From contig JAGFNK010000585.1 of NCBI GenBank assembly GCA_025769875.1, positions 1-32,129 on the forward strand: a stretch of 32,129 bases of DNA, in the 5' to 3' direction. Below are positions 19,298-30,326 of this stretch, one piece after another. Source of the stretch: Russula earlei. Taxonomy: Eukaryota; Basidiomycota; Agaricomycetes; Russulales; Russulaceae. A model generated the notes under the pieces. It was not told where the DNA came from. It made no database searches and was given only the letters and a program-made list of their open reading frames with translations. Position 1 is the first letter of the stretch. Each line of letters begins with the position of its first letter. Made by a program: the position numbers and the translations under genes.

Positions 19298-19666
19298 AGC
19301 AACAGCAACAACAGCAACAACAGCAACAACAGCTCCAGCTCCAACAGGGCGGCGTGGGCGGCGTCCCTCGTGCCGAACGGACAGACGCTCCCGCCGCTGG
19401 ACCCGTCGCAGCTCGCGTTTGCGCGCGCGGTGTACCCGTTCCACGCGTCCACGCCGTCGGAGCTCGGCCTGCACGAGAACGAGATCGTGGCGGTGATGGG
19501 CAAGCTGGATCCCGGCACGGGCATGGAGGTCGACCCGCGGCTGGAGGTCGAGACGGAGTGGTGGAAGGGCCGGACGCGGGAGGGCCGCGAAGGCTGGTTC
19601 CCCAGAAAGTTCGTCGAGGTGTTGGAGAGGAAGGCGCCGGCGGAGGCTAAGAAGAAGGTAGAGTAG
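18365..19666 (+). CDS. PEX13: Peroxin-13 (peroxisomal import docking protein), frame-disrupted
   Basis: PEX13 is a peroxisomal membrane protein of the docking complex. It binds PEX14 and the PEX5/PEX7 receptors during matrix protein import. The ATG at 18365 lies in a good context. In order one sees a Ser/Ala/Pro-rich N-terminus (FASPFSAPYNRFG), a YG-rich segment (YGGYGYGGYGMNGMY), the conserved Pex13 region (VSQALESTTATTFALLHSVV), a hydrophobic span (PLVFFFVAFLGIPYAMHKL), 25 Gln (19258-19332) and a C-terminal SH3 domain (FARAVYPFHASTPSELGL, WWKGRTREGREGWFPRKFV). The similarity moves up one frame three times: at about 18690 in a G-rich stretch, in the A7 run at 19167-19173, and at about 19347-19360 in a GGCG stretch. 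The three +1 shifts sum to three, and no intron fits them. Sequencing or assembly error is likelier than loss of this normally single-copy gene. Confidence 0.9.
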
Positions 19667-20259
19667 AGGTTCGTCGGTAGCGCACCCCATACAGGCGACC
19701 TTGTTGACCAACGGCCCCCTTCTTACCATGTCCCCGTCCCCCTTTCTTTCAAACTCGTCTTCCTTTTTTTTTTTTTTTTCTCCCGGGCTGTGCAGAGATG
19801 TCCTTTTCATGCATCCTTCCATTGCTTCTCCTTGCCGCATATTCATGTCCCATTTGTATAACAGATCTGTCGAGAAGTTGTTTTCAGGACAAAATTCAAA
19901 CTAATGTTGTCCGGCGGGGCGATGGCGCCGCTATTGTTCAAGCCCGACCACCTCGCAGAGTCGCACACCTGATACCGTCAACGGGAGGGAACAAGAATGG
20001 ATTAAAAGATCCCTGTGTTCTTTACTGCTAGTTTACAGACACATCGTTACACCCAGCCCATTCCAAACGCACGGCGCCACGCGAAGGGGAAAAAAGAATT
20101 GGATGAAGGAGGGGTAAATCATTGACACGGAGAAACTTACTTTCGCCAGCAGTTGGACGCAAACGAATAAGAGAGGCACAGCAAGTCAAAAAGAGTAAAC
20201 ATCTCCGCGGAGGGCAACGAAGATGGTTGCTGCTGTGTAGGGTCTAGAGGCAATACCTT
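19667..20259. other. Convergent 3' region of PEX13 and coiled-coil gene
   Basis: There is no gene here. The space between two convergent genes holds a poly-T run (about 19763-19780) and presumably both 3'UTRs and polyadenylation sites. Confidence 0.6.
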
Positions 20260-21535
20260 TCACGACGACGTTGACAGTCCGACTTCGGCGGGAGCGATGC
20301 TAACAGAGGGAGGCCTGGTAGACCCCGGCACGATACTGCCCGCCCGACTGCGCGGCACGAGCTGGCCGGTCTCCGCGACCCTCGCGCCGCGCTCGACGCT
20401 TTGATGCCTCGACGCGGACCGGCTCGCCTGGTGCAGGTCATGCAGGGACCCATGGCGCCACCGACTTCCGCGATGCTCGACGGGCGAGTCCGGTCCCGCA
20501 TATGACGACGAGAGCGACGGGGGTGGGACGGACGGGTACGACAGGGGCTGCGGCGCTATGGTCATCGACACGACGCGGGGCGCAGAAGACGATGGGGGTG
20601 TGGTCGCTGCCGTCGCAAAGCTCGCAGGGTGCGTCGATAACGACAGCGATGGGGAGAGGTAAGGAGAGTCCGAGGCGGACGAGGGCGAGTGCGAGAGCGG
20701 TGTCGTCGACTCTGACGTAGCGTTCGCTGGCGGTCGATGGACTTGCGAGGGCGGCCGCGGGATGGCGACGCTCGGTGAGGCACGCACGGGGTGTGCGCCA
20801 ATCGGCGGTGCGACGGAGGTGGAGGGTGAGGAAGCGCTGGAGGACGAACGCCTGTGCGTAGGTTGGAAGTACGGGTCTTGGGCCGATAATCCGATGAGGT
20901 TATCGACCGGGAGTCCCAACTGGGAGCCGCCGGACGTTTGTGAAGCGAGGTGGGACAAAGGGAACGGAAATGCGTACCCGCCGTCTGTGTTGAATCAACT
21001 CTTCCCTGTATATTTCATTGAGTCGCGATATCCGGATGAACTCGCGCTCGGTATCGACCAGGCGGTTGCGGAGCTGTTCGTTTTCGCGGCGCATGGCGTC
21101 GAGCATATCCTCAGAACTCGGTGCTAGTGGATTGGGCAGACGAGGGAGGGTAGGTGACTGCGTGCCGTCGCCGTTGAGACCGGCGCCACCGAGCCTTGGA
21201 GATCCTCCGTTCTGCTGGTTGGCGAGCTGCTGTGCGAGACGCAAGGCCGAGAGTTCGCGAGAGAGGCGGTTCACATGCGACTCTGACTCTGCCTCGAGTG
21301 CATTCTCGAGCTCAATCTTCTCTTCCTGCAGCTGAGAGGCGTTGTGGCGTGTGCTAAACAAGTGATTGTGGGTCTGGCGGTCGCTCAGGGGACGAACCTT
21401 TTCGAGCTTGCGTGAGAGGACGTTGATGATGCGTTCCTCCTCTGCCTCGTAGGCGTTTATGAGGTCCTCTTCACGCTTGCTACTGCTGGCGCTGCTGGCG
21501 CCAGAAAGTCTGCGTATGGGGGGAGAGAGAGACAT
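20260..21535 (-). CDS. CCDC6-like (DUF2046) coiled-coil protein
   Basis: The exon model is 21398-21535, 20978-21331 and 20260-20919, giving 383 residues. The introns are 66 nt (GTTCGT to CTCAG) and 58 nt (GTACGC to CCCAG). The N-terminal half is a coiled coil with the family signature EEDLINAYEAEEERIINVL, then EEKIELENALEAESESHVNR and a second helix EDMLDAMRRENEQLRNRLVD. After EELIQHRRR the splice joins directly to LGLPVDNLIGLSAQDPYF. The C-terminal half is disordered and rich in Ser, Pro and Thr. The molecular role of fungal members is not established; animal CCDC6 is a coiled-coil phosphoprotein. The first intron is a multiple of three without a stop, so an unspliced form would also be translatable. 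The ATG is 125 bp from the stop of the ChAPs gene upstream on the same strand. Confidence 0.8.
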
Positions 21536-21660
21536 AAGTTAGAGGGGTCCGATGGGGGTTGCGGTCAGGTCGCTTCTCGATTTTAGTTTAAATTTATCGA
21601 TATCGTAACATGACGTCAAACAACAAAATATTAAAAAAAAAACAAAACAATCGAACATCC

Positions 21661-24458
21661 TCAAAAGTCACTTCCCTCCACCTTGAACCGCTGACCGTAC
21701 TGCAAGTACCGCTGCATAACCAGCAAGATAGGGTCAGGAAGTCCCATACTCAGCAGCGTGTTCCATATCTTCGCGTGCCCGTGTGCTTGTTCCAGCTTGA
21801 AAAGCAGACGAGCAATCTGTGTCGGGTACTGCTCCCCCATTCAGCTCTCGCACGCGACATAACGTCAGATTGCCAACATACCGCGAGTTCGCAATACTCC
21901 CCGTACTGGTACGCAGCGACCCGTATCGCCACTTGCAAGGTACGTGTCAAATCCCCTTCCTCCGCGTACATCTCCAACAACTTGGCCCATGGCTTGATCG
22001 AATACCGGGGTGTGTCCAATGCCCGCTGGAATGCCTCCTTGGCCTCCTCCTTGTGATGCAGCCGAAGACCAAGATCGCCAAGAATTTCCCATTCCAGTCC
22101 ACTTTTGCGGTATGCCACATGCTGGGTTTTGAAGTGCGTGACTTCCGCCCGGAATATCGTCCAAACACGGAGGTCCTAATCGCTCTGTTAGCCAGGATAC
22201 CGGACAACGCAACACCGGCTCACCTCGTACAACACCATGAACAGGTTATCCAGCCAACGCTCGCACAGCCGTTTGTTGCTAAACGAGAAGGATTCCTGCG
22301 CCCCTGGTCCAATCAGTGGCGTGGACTCCTTGCTCTCCCCGTCCCCGTTACCCGCAGCCGCTTGAGCAGGTTGCTGAAGTCCTTCCAATGCCGACTCGCC
22401 GTTCGCGTTCTCCCGACCATTCACCTTCGCAACCGCAGCGGCCTTATCCGCTCCTAGTGATTGTTCGCGCCCAGACTCGGTGGAAATGCGGATCGTCGGG
22501 AGCGGGCCCTCCCCTTCGACCGGGTGTGTCTGCACGGGGCTCTGGGTAGCACTTGACGTCGGCGAGCCTTCCCGGTCCACTGATGGTGGTGCACGTACGC
22601 CTTTTGTCGAGGCATCATCATCCGCGTCCTCCCGCGAGGCGGCAGCAACGTCCGCCTGTGCCTTTTGCATCCTGTACTCCTCTTCCATTACGAATACAGC
22701 GCTCCGTGTCTTGAGAAGTTCATCCCATCCGATCTGGGATACGAGCCGCGTCAGTAACGCATAGGCCCGGGCCCATGTCCCGCGTAGCCCAGGAGCCGGT
22801 AAACGATGCAACGCCGGGTCTGCCTCGTCGTCTTCCGTTTTCTCACGCTCTGGCAGTATCTCCGCCACAGCCGCCTTGATAGGCAGATGTAGCCGCAAGG
22901 CGGTGAGGTTCCGGTGTGCATCGCGCCCGTTGAACGTGAACATTGGACACGAGTTGAGGGTGAGCAACGCCTATACCCGTCTGCGTCATATCTGATGACA
23001 ACAAAACCGGCGGGTGGAGATACGCACCGACTCGTACTCCTTGAGATCGATATAGATATCGGTAAGTTTCTCCCATGTCACGAATTCACTGGGTGCGCAG
23101 TTGACCGCTTGGCGCGCAAGCTTGAGTGCCCATGCATGTCTACCCTTACTTCGGAGGAATTCACATTGTGTGTGGAGTAGGAGGTACGATTGCGGTGTTT
23201 CCCTCATTGCCGTGGCCATCACTTGTACAGCCTTGACCTCTTCATCTGGGCCGGGTTAGGTACACCTCGGCTACGGGTTGTCGATGCACTTACTCATCCC
23301 AATGTAGCTTCGCGCGAGCAGTGAGGACACTTCAGGATCGCGCGCAGCCAGCTTCTCAAAAAGGTTCGCTGCGTGTTGCCAACGTCCACTATCGCCGAAA
23401 TACTTGAGGATTCCGGCGGTGAGGTGATTCGAGACAACGGTCGCGACCTGGATCTCGGGATCCGACCCCACCTGCCATCCTGGATTCCAACGTGAATGTC
23501 ACCGGGAGTCAGCTCGAACGACGGGCAGTATATCCTAGAGTGTTGCACCTTTCATGAAGAGAGTCTCCGCCGCCTGAAGGAACCGCATCTCCGCGTCGGG
23601 CGAGGAGATCGGTTCTAGCCGGCGATATGCGTCGAGAAAGTAGGTCGGGTCATCTGAGTACAGGATCGCGCGGAGGACGGCGGAGAGATATGTCTCTTGC
23701 CAGATGTCGGGAGAGGCCGGGTGTCTGGTGTGAATGAATCGATAAGAGTGCCGAAAAGAGGAAGAGGGGAGAAGAAACGGGTACCTCTCCCCTCGTAAGT
23801 CAATGGCGTAAGCATTCACCCCGCCGGGGATCTTGACATCTACGCGGACGTCTACACGTGAGAACGCGTTGAAACAGCTGTTGGTCGGCCACAGAGAACC
23901 AATTAGAGGCGGTGGAGTCGGGGAACGAGAAGGAGATCATCTCTCCATTCGCGAGGGGAGGACGCAACGCACCAAAAGCAACCGTTTTTCACCTTCCACG
24001 TGGGTCCCTTGGTGAACCACGCTTGAGGCTCCTCGATGGAGTAGGTGAGGGAGTTTATGTACGCCGCGAGCGAGGCGGACGACGACGTGTCTATGCCGGA
24101 GACGTAGTGATAGGAGCCCATCTGCAGGGATGACGACGATCATCAGGGTACGGGAGAAGAGGAGCGAGGGATGGCACTGACGTCGCGCTGGCCGGCGCGT
24201 CCGGTGCTCTTGACGACATGGCAAAGGTCAGGCGGGCCGAGTTCACGAAACGTTGCTGAGAGAGGAGAGTTGAGTGAGATGGCGGGCGGAAAGGGCCCCG
24301 GTTGGAGAGAAGGTAGCGTACCGAGTGCCTCGGATCGTGCGATGAGAGCCTCGCCCAACTCTATCTATTGAGAGGATAGGAAATGAGGTGGGAAGAATGT
24401 TGTCGGGGCCCACCTCGAAAATCTCTGGTACGTCCTTGAACGCTGCCTCTGCAGCCAT
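21661..24458 (-). CDS. ChAPs family protein (Chs5-Arf1-binding, CHS6/BCH/BUD7-like)
   Basis: ChAPs are exomer subunits that, with Chs5 and Arf1, select cargo such as chitin synthase at the trans-Golgi for the cell surface. Eleven exons (in order of translation): 24414-24458, 24322-24364, 24182-24255, 23973-24121, 23785-23877, 23549-23724, 23294-23479, 23028-23245, 22224-22970, 21882-22175, 21661-21828. All introns are GT-AG and 48-95 nt, giving 730 residues. Landmarks are FRELGPPDLCHVVKSTGRAG, GSYHYVSGIDTSSSASLAAY, VKIPGGVNAYAIDLRGE, TPR-like FGDSGRWQHAANLFEKL and QAVNCAPSEFVTWEKLTDIY, LVSQIGWDELLKTRSAVFVM, and a C-terminal IWNTLLSMGLPDPILLVMQR. A Ser/Glu-rich insert lies in exon 9. The start is the weakest point: the first exon is assigned by phase from MAAEAAFKDVPEIFE, and a frame from 24559 could add an upstream exon. 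Confidence 0.85.
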
Positions 24459-24579
24459 TTGTTGGACAGGACAAGTGCAGAGTTGGGGTCGTCGCCAAAG
24501 CGCGGGGGGCGGGCAACCAAGGCTCGGTTCGGAAAACTCCGTGAATTGAACGACGACAAGTAGTAAATCGTGCTCTCCT

Positions 24580-27500
24580 CTACTCTATCTCCTCCTCATC
24601 CCCGCGCTCCTCCAGCACACGTAGTTCATTACGCTCCGCAAGCGTCTCCAGCGCGAGCTCCGCTGCTTCCACCATCTTCCTTGCACCTTCTATTCATACC
24701 CGTCAGCGTGACCTCGCACCACCATCACGATAAGATGCTCACTTTCAAGGCTAAGTAAAAAGAGCGTCTGGTCGCATTTTCCGTATGAGTGACGCTCGAC
24801 GCCCAACTTTGCCAGACGGACTTACGTTCCGAGCGTGCGGGTCGTCCCACACCTCTTGCTTCAGCCGCTCCTCGAACCCTTCCTCCCGCGCAATTTCATC
24901 GAGCACCTCCTTGAGGTCCTCCGGTATCACCGCTCTCGACGTCGTGAGCACATCATTTGCGCCCGGCACCGTGTGTAGGTTCCATGCCGAGGCATGTCCG
25001 TTGGAGACGAGGAAATACCGCGTGTGATCCCGCAACCTGAGCACCTCTTTCAAAATCATCGCGGGCAGCGGCTCTATTCGTGCACGCAGGCGAGCCTCCG
25101 CTTCCTCGAGCGTCTGCGCAGGTTCTGATACAATGGTAGGCTGCCCAGGCTCCCTTGACGAAATTCTGGCAAGGTTGGCCTGGAGAACCGGCATTACCTG
25201 TGCGGAAGCGCTTCGGTTGCCGTCTTCCTTCACCTGGCCCCGCATCGCTTTCTCTTGTCCCTGACGATATCGACGAACGGCCCGATCAAACCTCTTGTCG
25301 TGCATGACACTGTGGTACTTGGAGGAGAACGCATCGGAAACAACTGGAGCAAACCGATCTGTCGCCCGCTAAGAGGCGTAATTTGGAAGACGTACCGGCA
25401 ATAAGGATTGTCATTGCGCCGACCCCGAATAAAGCCCAGACGACGAATATAGAACGCCCCAGGGCGGTCTTGGGTGCCAAGTCGCCATACCCGATGGTCG
25501 TGAATGCAATGAAGCCTATTGTGTGTTGGTTGAATCGACAAGCGTGGTAGGTAGAACTCACAGAAATACATAGCTGAGCCATATCCCCAGTTCTCCGTCT
25601 TGGAGAAGATGACAGAACCAATCTTGAAGGGTCGCATTTAATGCACGGACTGGGGGCTAAGCACAGCTAGAACAAAGCTACTCACAAGCCAAAACGTGAA
25701 GAACACGGCCCACGCGAACCCAAGCTGGCATCAAGAGGTCTCAGGTCGTGCGACGGTAGTCTTGAGTGATGTAGGGCTGACCTTGGTGTACAATGATCGA
25801 CGTTCGTCTCTCTCAATGCCCTTTATCATCTCCTGGGCAGTCATGCTCGGAAAGGGATCTCCCTGGGGGACGGACGACGCATCGCCTGCATTTGCAAGAT
25901 GCAGCGCGTGACGCGCCCTCTCCCACCACGCGCTGCCCCAATTTCCAAATCTGTGCTCTTGCAGACCTCCGTCGTCAATCGTCCAAGTGATGTCCATCGG
26001 TACTCGCCCCCGACGGTCTCCCTCCGGCTCGTCTGGCCGACGCTGCTGGTCATAATGGTGATGGCGGCGGTAAGTCTGCCGCGCGCGCCTTCCGAACTTA
26101 CGGCCGATAAATCTCTCGGGGGCCACGCCAGCCTCGCGTGCAGCCGATTCCAGCACGACTCGAGGAAGCGCCTCCGTGTTCAGGTACATCGGTTGGGACA
26201 CGAAATTGGACCCACGACGGAGCGTCGTCGGCCGCGTGTTTGGGCCCGAGGACGCCAGGACGGGTTTGTCCGGCGTCCACACCTCGAGCCCGCGTTCGAC
26301 GAGGCGCTCCTCGACCGCGGCGCGCCAGCGACGGACCTGCTCGCGCTCGTGCTTCCGTGCCTTGCGGCGCATCTTGTATTCCTTGAGGCGTCGGCGGTAC
26401 CCGACCTGAAGCCCCTCCAAAACGGCTTCGGATGTGAGGCGTACTCCTGAGCCGAGGATGATGATGCCGAACACGGCGTAGAGACAGACGACGACGCGCT
26501 GCGTCGCCGTTTTTGGCACAATGTCGCCAAAGCCGATGGTAAGTGTGGTGACGAGGGTGAAGAACAGACCGTCGAGGAAGGTGAGAGACATGGCGAGAGA
26601 GCTGAACAAGGCTCCGAGTGCGATATAGGCCAGAAAGATGATGGTGATGATGACGAGAGATCGTTGCTTGCGCGTGATGCCGCTGCCTGAGCGGGGGGGG
26701 GGGGCTGAGCAGGTGAAGTGGATATGCAAACAAGGCATGTGAGACGTACCAGCCTCGGCAAAGTTGGGCGTTTTGCGGAGATCCCAGATTAAAGTCAGAT
26801 TCGTTATGGTGGATACGATTGTGGAGCAGATCGTCATCCAGAACGCTTCGCCGGTGGTGAAACCGTCGTTGAAACGGTGCTGGATGCCGAAAGTTACGAT
26901 AGTCACAATGTTGAGTAGATCTGAGAGGGGGGGGGGGGGGCCGTGTTCTCAATGATTTGGAATGGAACAAAGAAAAGCGGTGGACGGGTTTACCATGAAG
27001 GGTCAGCGCGAAGATGCAGATGATGGTGGATCTCTTGACGGATCGTTCGAGGAAGCGATAGATAAGGGCGATGTTCGCTATCACCGCCAGGGCCATGGAG
27101 AAAGTCAAAGAGACGTTTACGAGCGCGGGGTTCCTGCGCGTCTCGACGATCTGAAGGCCGTAGGTGCGGACGTACCAGTGCTCGGTCAGACCGGGGATCT
27201 CCAGAAGGATGGAAAAGGGGATGAGGCTGCCCGAGATGAGGGGGGTCCGCCGATAAGTCGGGAGCGAAAGCTCGTCGTGGTCTTGATGGGACCCGAAGAT
27301 GAACTCCTTGATCTTGACGAGCCAGTCGGGGAGGGACGCGGACCGTCGCGGAAAGCCGTTGCTCATCGAGCTGGACGACATCGTGCCGGTCGAGGAGAGG
27401 GGGACGCCGCCCCGACGCTCGTCCTCGTCCATCTCGATGTCCTCCTGTTCCTCCAGGTCGTCCAGGTCGTCCCCGTCGTTGTTGTCCGAGGCGTGACCTG

Positions 27501-27603
27501 GGGCGCCCTTCTCGGGGTCTTCTCCCTGGTCCGGCTTCAGCGGTGGGTGTTTTGGGGGCAAGATATGGGCCAGAAACGCAGCAGAGAATATATGAGGCGA
27601 CAT
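24580..27603 (-). CDS. TOK1: TOK1-type outward-rectifier two-pore K+ channel
   Basis: Fungal TOK channels release K+ across the plasma membrane. They have eight membrane helices and two pore loops. Nine exons (in order of translation): 26994-27603, 26750-26920, 25782-26686, 25686-25724, 25562-25622, 25396-25515, 24826-25343, 24743-24767, 24580-24689. The total is 2559 nt, 852 residues. An acidic N-terminus precedes the helices (TPLISGSLIPFSILLEIPG, SLTFSMALAVIANIALIY). Pore 1 has TLTIGFGDIVP (about residue 310) and pore 2 has FTTIGYGDLAP (about residue 600). A long basic loop (YRRRLKEYKMRRKARKHE onward) separates the last helices. The C-terminal tail LFLLSLEKGARKMVEAAEL is recovered only by splicing the last two introns. 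Introns 1 and 2 have C14 and C12 runs before the acceptor. The gene shares a 240-bp divergent promoter region with URA5 and ends 121 bp before the ChAPs start. Confidence 0.9.
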
Positions 27604-27843
27604 ATTGGGGGAAGGCCCATTCAGGTCTCGGGCGGTGTTGCTGTGGTTAGGACACTATTATAATTATTCTTTCAAGCCGCGTTGCCCTCATCAAGGGGGG
27701 GATGCGTGACCCTCCCGAGTCCACGGCCGAAGCGATCCGACCGAATGCGATGCGGGGTCAATTTTTAGGGGCGCTCATAGGGGGGAACGTGGAGCTCGTG
27801 TGCCCCCCTCGTTCACACCCGTCTACACACACCCGTCTTACAC
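27604..27843. promoter_or_regulatory. Divergent promoter region TOK1/URA5
   Basis: These 240 bp separate the two start codons. They must hold both promoters and 5'UTRs. I see no clear TATA box. G/C-rich runs (GGGGGG at about 27694 and 27780) are the only notable signal. Confidence 0.5.
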
Positions 27844-28603
27844 ATGGCCTTGGAGAGTTATCAAACGCAGTTAGTCGACGACTCGCTCACGATAGGCGCT
27901 CTCAAGTTCGGATCATTCACCCTCAAGTCAGGCAGGTGCGATCAATACTTACATTTGTTTTTTGGTTGCTGAACGCCGAGCGATCGGTGCCCGTCGCCGT
28001 CGACCCCGCAGAGTTTCCCCATACTTTTTCAACGCGGGCCTCATCTCCACCGGACCCCTTCTTAACTCCCTATGCACCGCCTACGCCCACACGATCTCCA
28101 AGGCGCTCTCGACCCCAGGGCCCACCCAACTTCCAAAGTTTGACGTCATCTTCGGTCCAGCCTATAAAGGCATCTCCCTCGCTGCCGTCACCGCCGTTCT
28201 CTTACACACGCGACACCGAATCAACGTCGGATTCGCGTATGATCGCAAAGAAGCAAAGGACCACGGCGAAGGCGGGCGCATGGTCGGCGTTCCTGTCGCC
28301 GGGAAGCGCGTCCTCATTCTTGATGATGTCATGACCGCTGGAACCGCTGTCAGAGGCGCCATCGAGATGATCCGCCAAGCCGGTGGGGAGGTCGTCGGCG
28401 TAGTGTTGGCGCTCGATCGCGAGGAGGTCGGCCACGAAGGCGGAAGCGCTGTCAAGGAACTCGAAACGGAACTCGGAGGCGAGGGGCGCGTCACGGCGAT
28501 CTTGCGCATGCGCGACTTGATAGCGTGGCTGCAAGATAAAGGGCGGCATGAGGACATCGAGCGCATGCAAACATATTGGGAGCAGTTTGGCGTCAAGGAG
28601 TAG
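27844..28603 (+). CDS. URA5: Orotate phosphoribosyltransferase
   Basis: The enzyme transfers phosphoribose from PRPP to orotate to give OMP, the fifth step of de novo pyrimidine synthesis, in the cytosol. Two exons, 27844-27935 and 28012-28603, are joined across a 76-nt intron (GTGCGA to CCGCAG), giving 227 residues, normal for the fungal family. The start MALESYQTQLVDDSLTIGAL and the join SGRVSPYFFNAGLISTG match the family N-terminus. Other motifs are FGPAYKGISLA, FAYDRKEAKDHGEGG (flexible loop with catalytic Lys residues) and the PRPP-binding signature RVLILDDVMTAGTA. The frame continues upstream of the acceptor to 27962, but that part is intron. The stop is only 53 bp from the stop of the convergent derlin gene, so the 3'UTRs probably overlap. 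Confidence 0.95.
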
Positions 28604-28656
28604 TTCGGGTAGCATCGGTGCAATCGATATAGACGACGCGACGTCACACGTCCCTC

Positions 28657-29705
28657 TCACTCTGATCCTAGTCTGTTACCTCCACCACCCCAATTGTATC
28701 CTGTGGCACGGCCAGGCTCCCTCTGCTGCCGCGGAGGAATGGCATGTACGCCAGTCCCAGCGACATTTGGGCCAGCGCCTTCACTGACCAGCGCGCGAAC
28801 CCACGATGGCGCACGGCCAAACTCAAGCACTCCAGGAAGGCCACGTCCGTCCTCTCCATAGATCATCCACCACCATAGATGCCCCACAACAGCGCCCGTC
28901 ACGCTTACGGCTGCGGCCCTGGGGCCACCCATAATCATATCTAGGCCTGCCGTTGCGTGAGCACAAGTGAAGGTAGAGAGAGAACTGGAACCACACCGAT
29001 CATGGCATACGGAAGGTACTGTACCGGAACGGTGATGAGCCCCATGAGTGAACTCTGACTACCCGCGGGAGCGAGTGCCGAGGAAAGGTAAAGTATGCAG
29101 AGGGTAAGCGCGCGCGCGTGCACGAACGAGCCAAGCGGGAGATTGAGCGTCTGGGAGCGGGTCATGTTAAGTTTCAAGAACGGGACTACACGTAAACGAA
29201 CTAATATGGCTCCTGCCGCGAGGGTCAACTGCCAGGCATAATCTGGGGATCTCCGAGGGTAGTGGTCGAGTTCGAGGGCGTTCGAATTGCGACTGTAAAG
29301 TGGACACGGTATGGCCGTCGTCCGACCAACGAACGAACGAGCCGAAAAAAGGAGACGGCAGAACGTACTACAACATGACCAACTCAAAAAGGTAATTAAG
29401 GCCTGTGCCTGTGATCCCACTTGAGCATCCAGGGCACAGAGAAGGAAACAGGGAGGGCCTGTACCTCCAAAAAAGAAGCTCGACCAGACCCTCCATAGCT
29501 ACGCTTTGTCAGAGCGTGGATGCCCTCCCGATTCGTGGAAGCGTACCTCGAGCTGTTGTATCACCTGGTCCCGTATGAAGACGACCTTGTACGCGTCCAA
29601 CAGGTGCAACATCACCGGAACCGACACGGCCAGCGAAGAGCCGCACAGGAAACGCGTCACTGGCGGTATTTTGCGAATTTCATCCCAGAATCCTGTGTAC
29701 GACAT
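28657..29705 (-). CDS. Derlin (Der1/Dfm1-like ER rhomboid pseudoprotease)
   Basis: Derlins are ER membrane proteins of the rhomboid superfamily. They lack protease residues and help retrotranslocate misfolded proteins for degradation. Six exons (in order of translation): 29547-29705, 29465-29498, 29369-29408, 29202-29292, 28997-29150, 28657-28946. Introns are 48-76 nt; the protein has 255 residues. It opens MSYTGFWDEIRKIPPVTRFL and reads through the conserved WR motif LWRVWSSFFFG, then LNYLFELVMLYRNSNALELD, YAWQLTLAAGAI and LMGLITVPVQYLPYAMIG. The C-terminal tail ends YNWGGGGNRLGS, which resembles the SHP box used by Dfm1 and animal derlins to bind Cdc48/p97. That favours a Dfm1-like over a Der1-like role. 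The splice joins are inferred from frame and motif continuity. Confidence 0.9.
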
Positions 29706-30326
29706 TGCGAGGAGTGGGGCTGAACGGGTCGACGTTACAGCGAGAGTTGTGGGAGACGTTGTGAGAGTCAATGAGCCAGCGAGCGAGCGTCCGACACGTC
29801 AGCGGTCCGCTTAAACCGCGCATAAGATATTCATCTCCCACTTCTACAAATTGCAACGCACGGACGCACGCCCTCCAACGAACAGCTCGCTCCGTTTTTC
29901 CGATATAATCCATTTTTTGTTTGTATCTAAATTTCTTCCGAACGAGGCTAGTGTGATCGAGGGACTCAGCATGTATGTGAATTCCGTGCACGTTGGACTC
30001 TCAAAAGCTTGGGCGTTACATCCGATTTTGGCATCGCCATATACGCGTACCACCCATCTGCAGTCAGCCCATATGGCTATGCTCCGGACACGTTGATGAG
30101 GGTTATGCGAGATGCACATTCGATAACGTCAACAATGGCATTATCCTCCATGAGGCTTACGTGACGGTTCGTAATTTGGGGGTGAGAGCAACTTCCCTGC
30201 GCGCACGGGCAGAGCTTGTAATTCGATGTCATCGCCTTGGACAATCGAGACCCCCTCGGATGCCCCGACGCTCAACCCTGGTCTGTCCTGTGATCACGAA
30301 CCAACGAGCACTTAATTCGGAACTGA
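29706..30326. other. Intergenic, derlin promoter side
   Basis: 620 bp lie between the derlin start and the 3' end of the DUF6534 gene, both on the minus strand. No gene, repeat or RNA is seen. Several short open frames overlap on both strands without motifs. Confidence 0.6.

Noticed and set aside
20502..21335. Several + strand frames opposite the coiled-coil gene
   Set aside because: Shadows of the minus-strand Ser/Pro-rich coding sequence, with no motif.
26098..26761. Long frames in other phases across TOK1 exon 3, and + strand frames at 25899-26450
   Set aside because: GC-rich coding DNA leaves shadow frames open. Only the frame with IGFGD and the basic loop fits the family.
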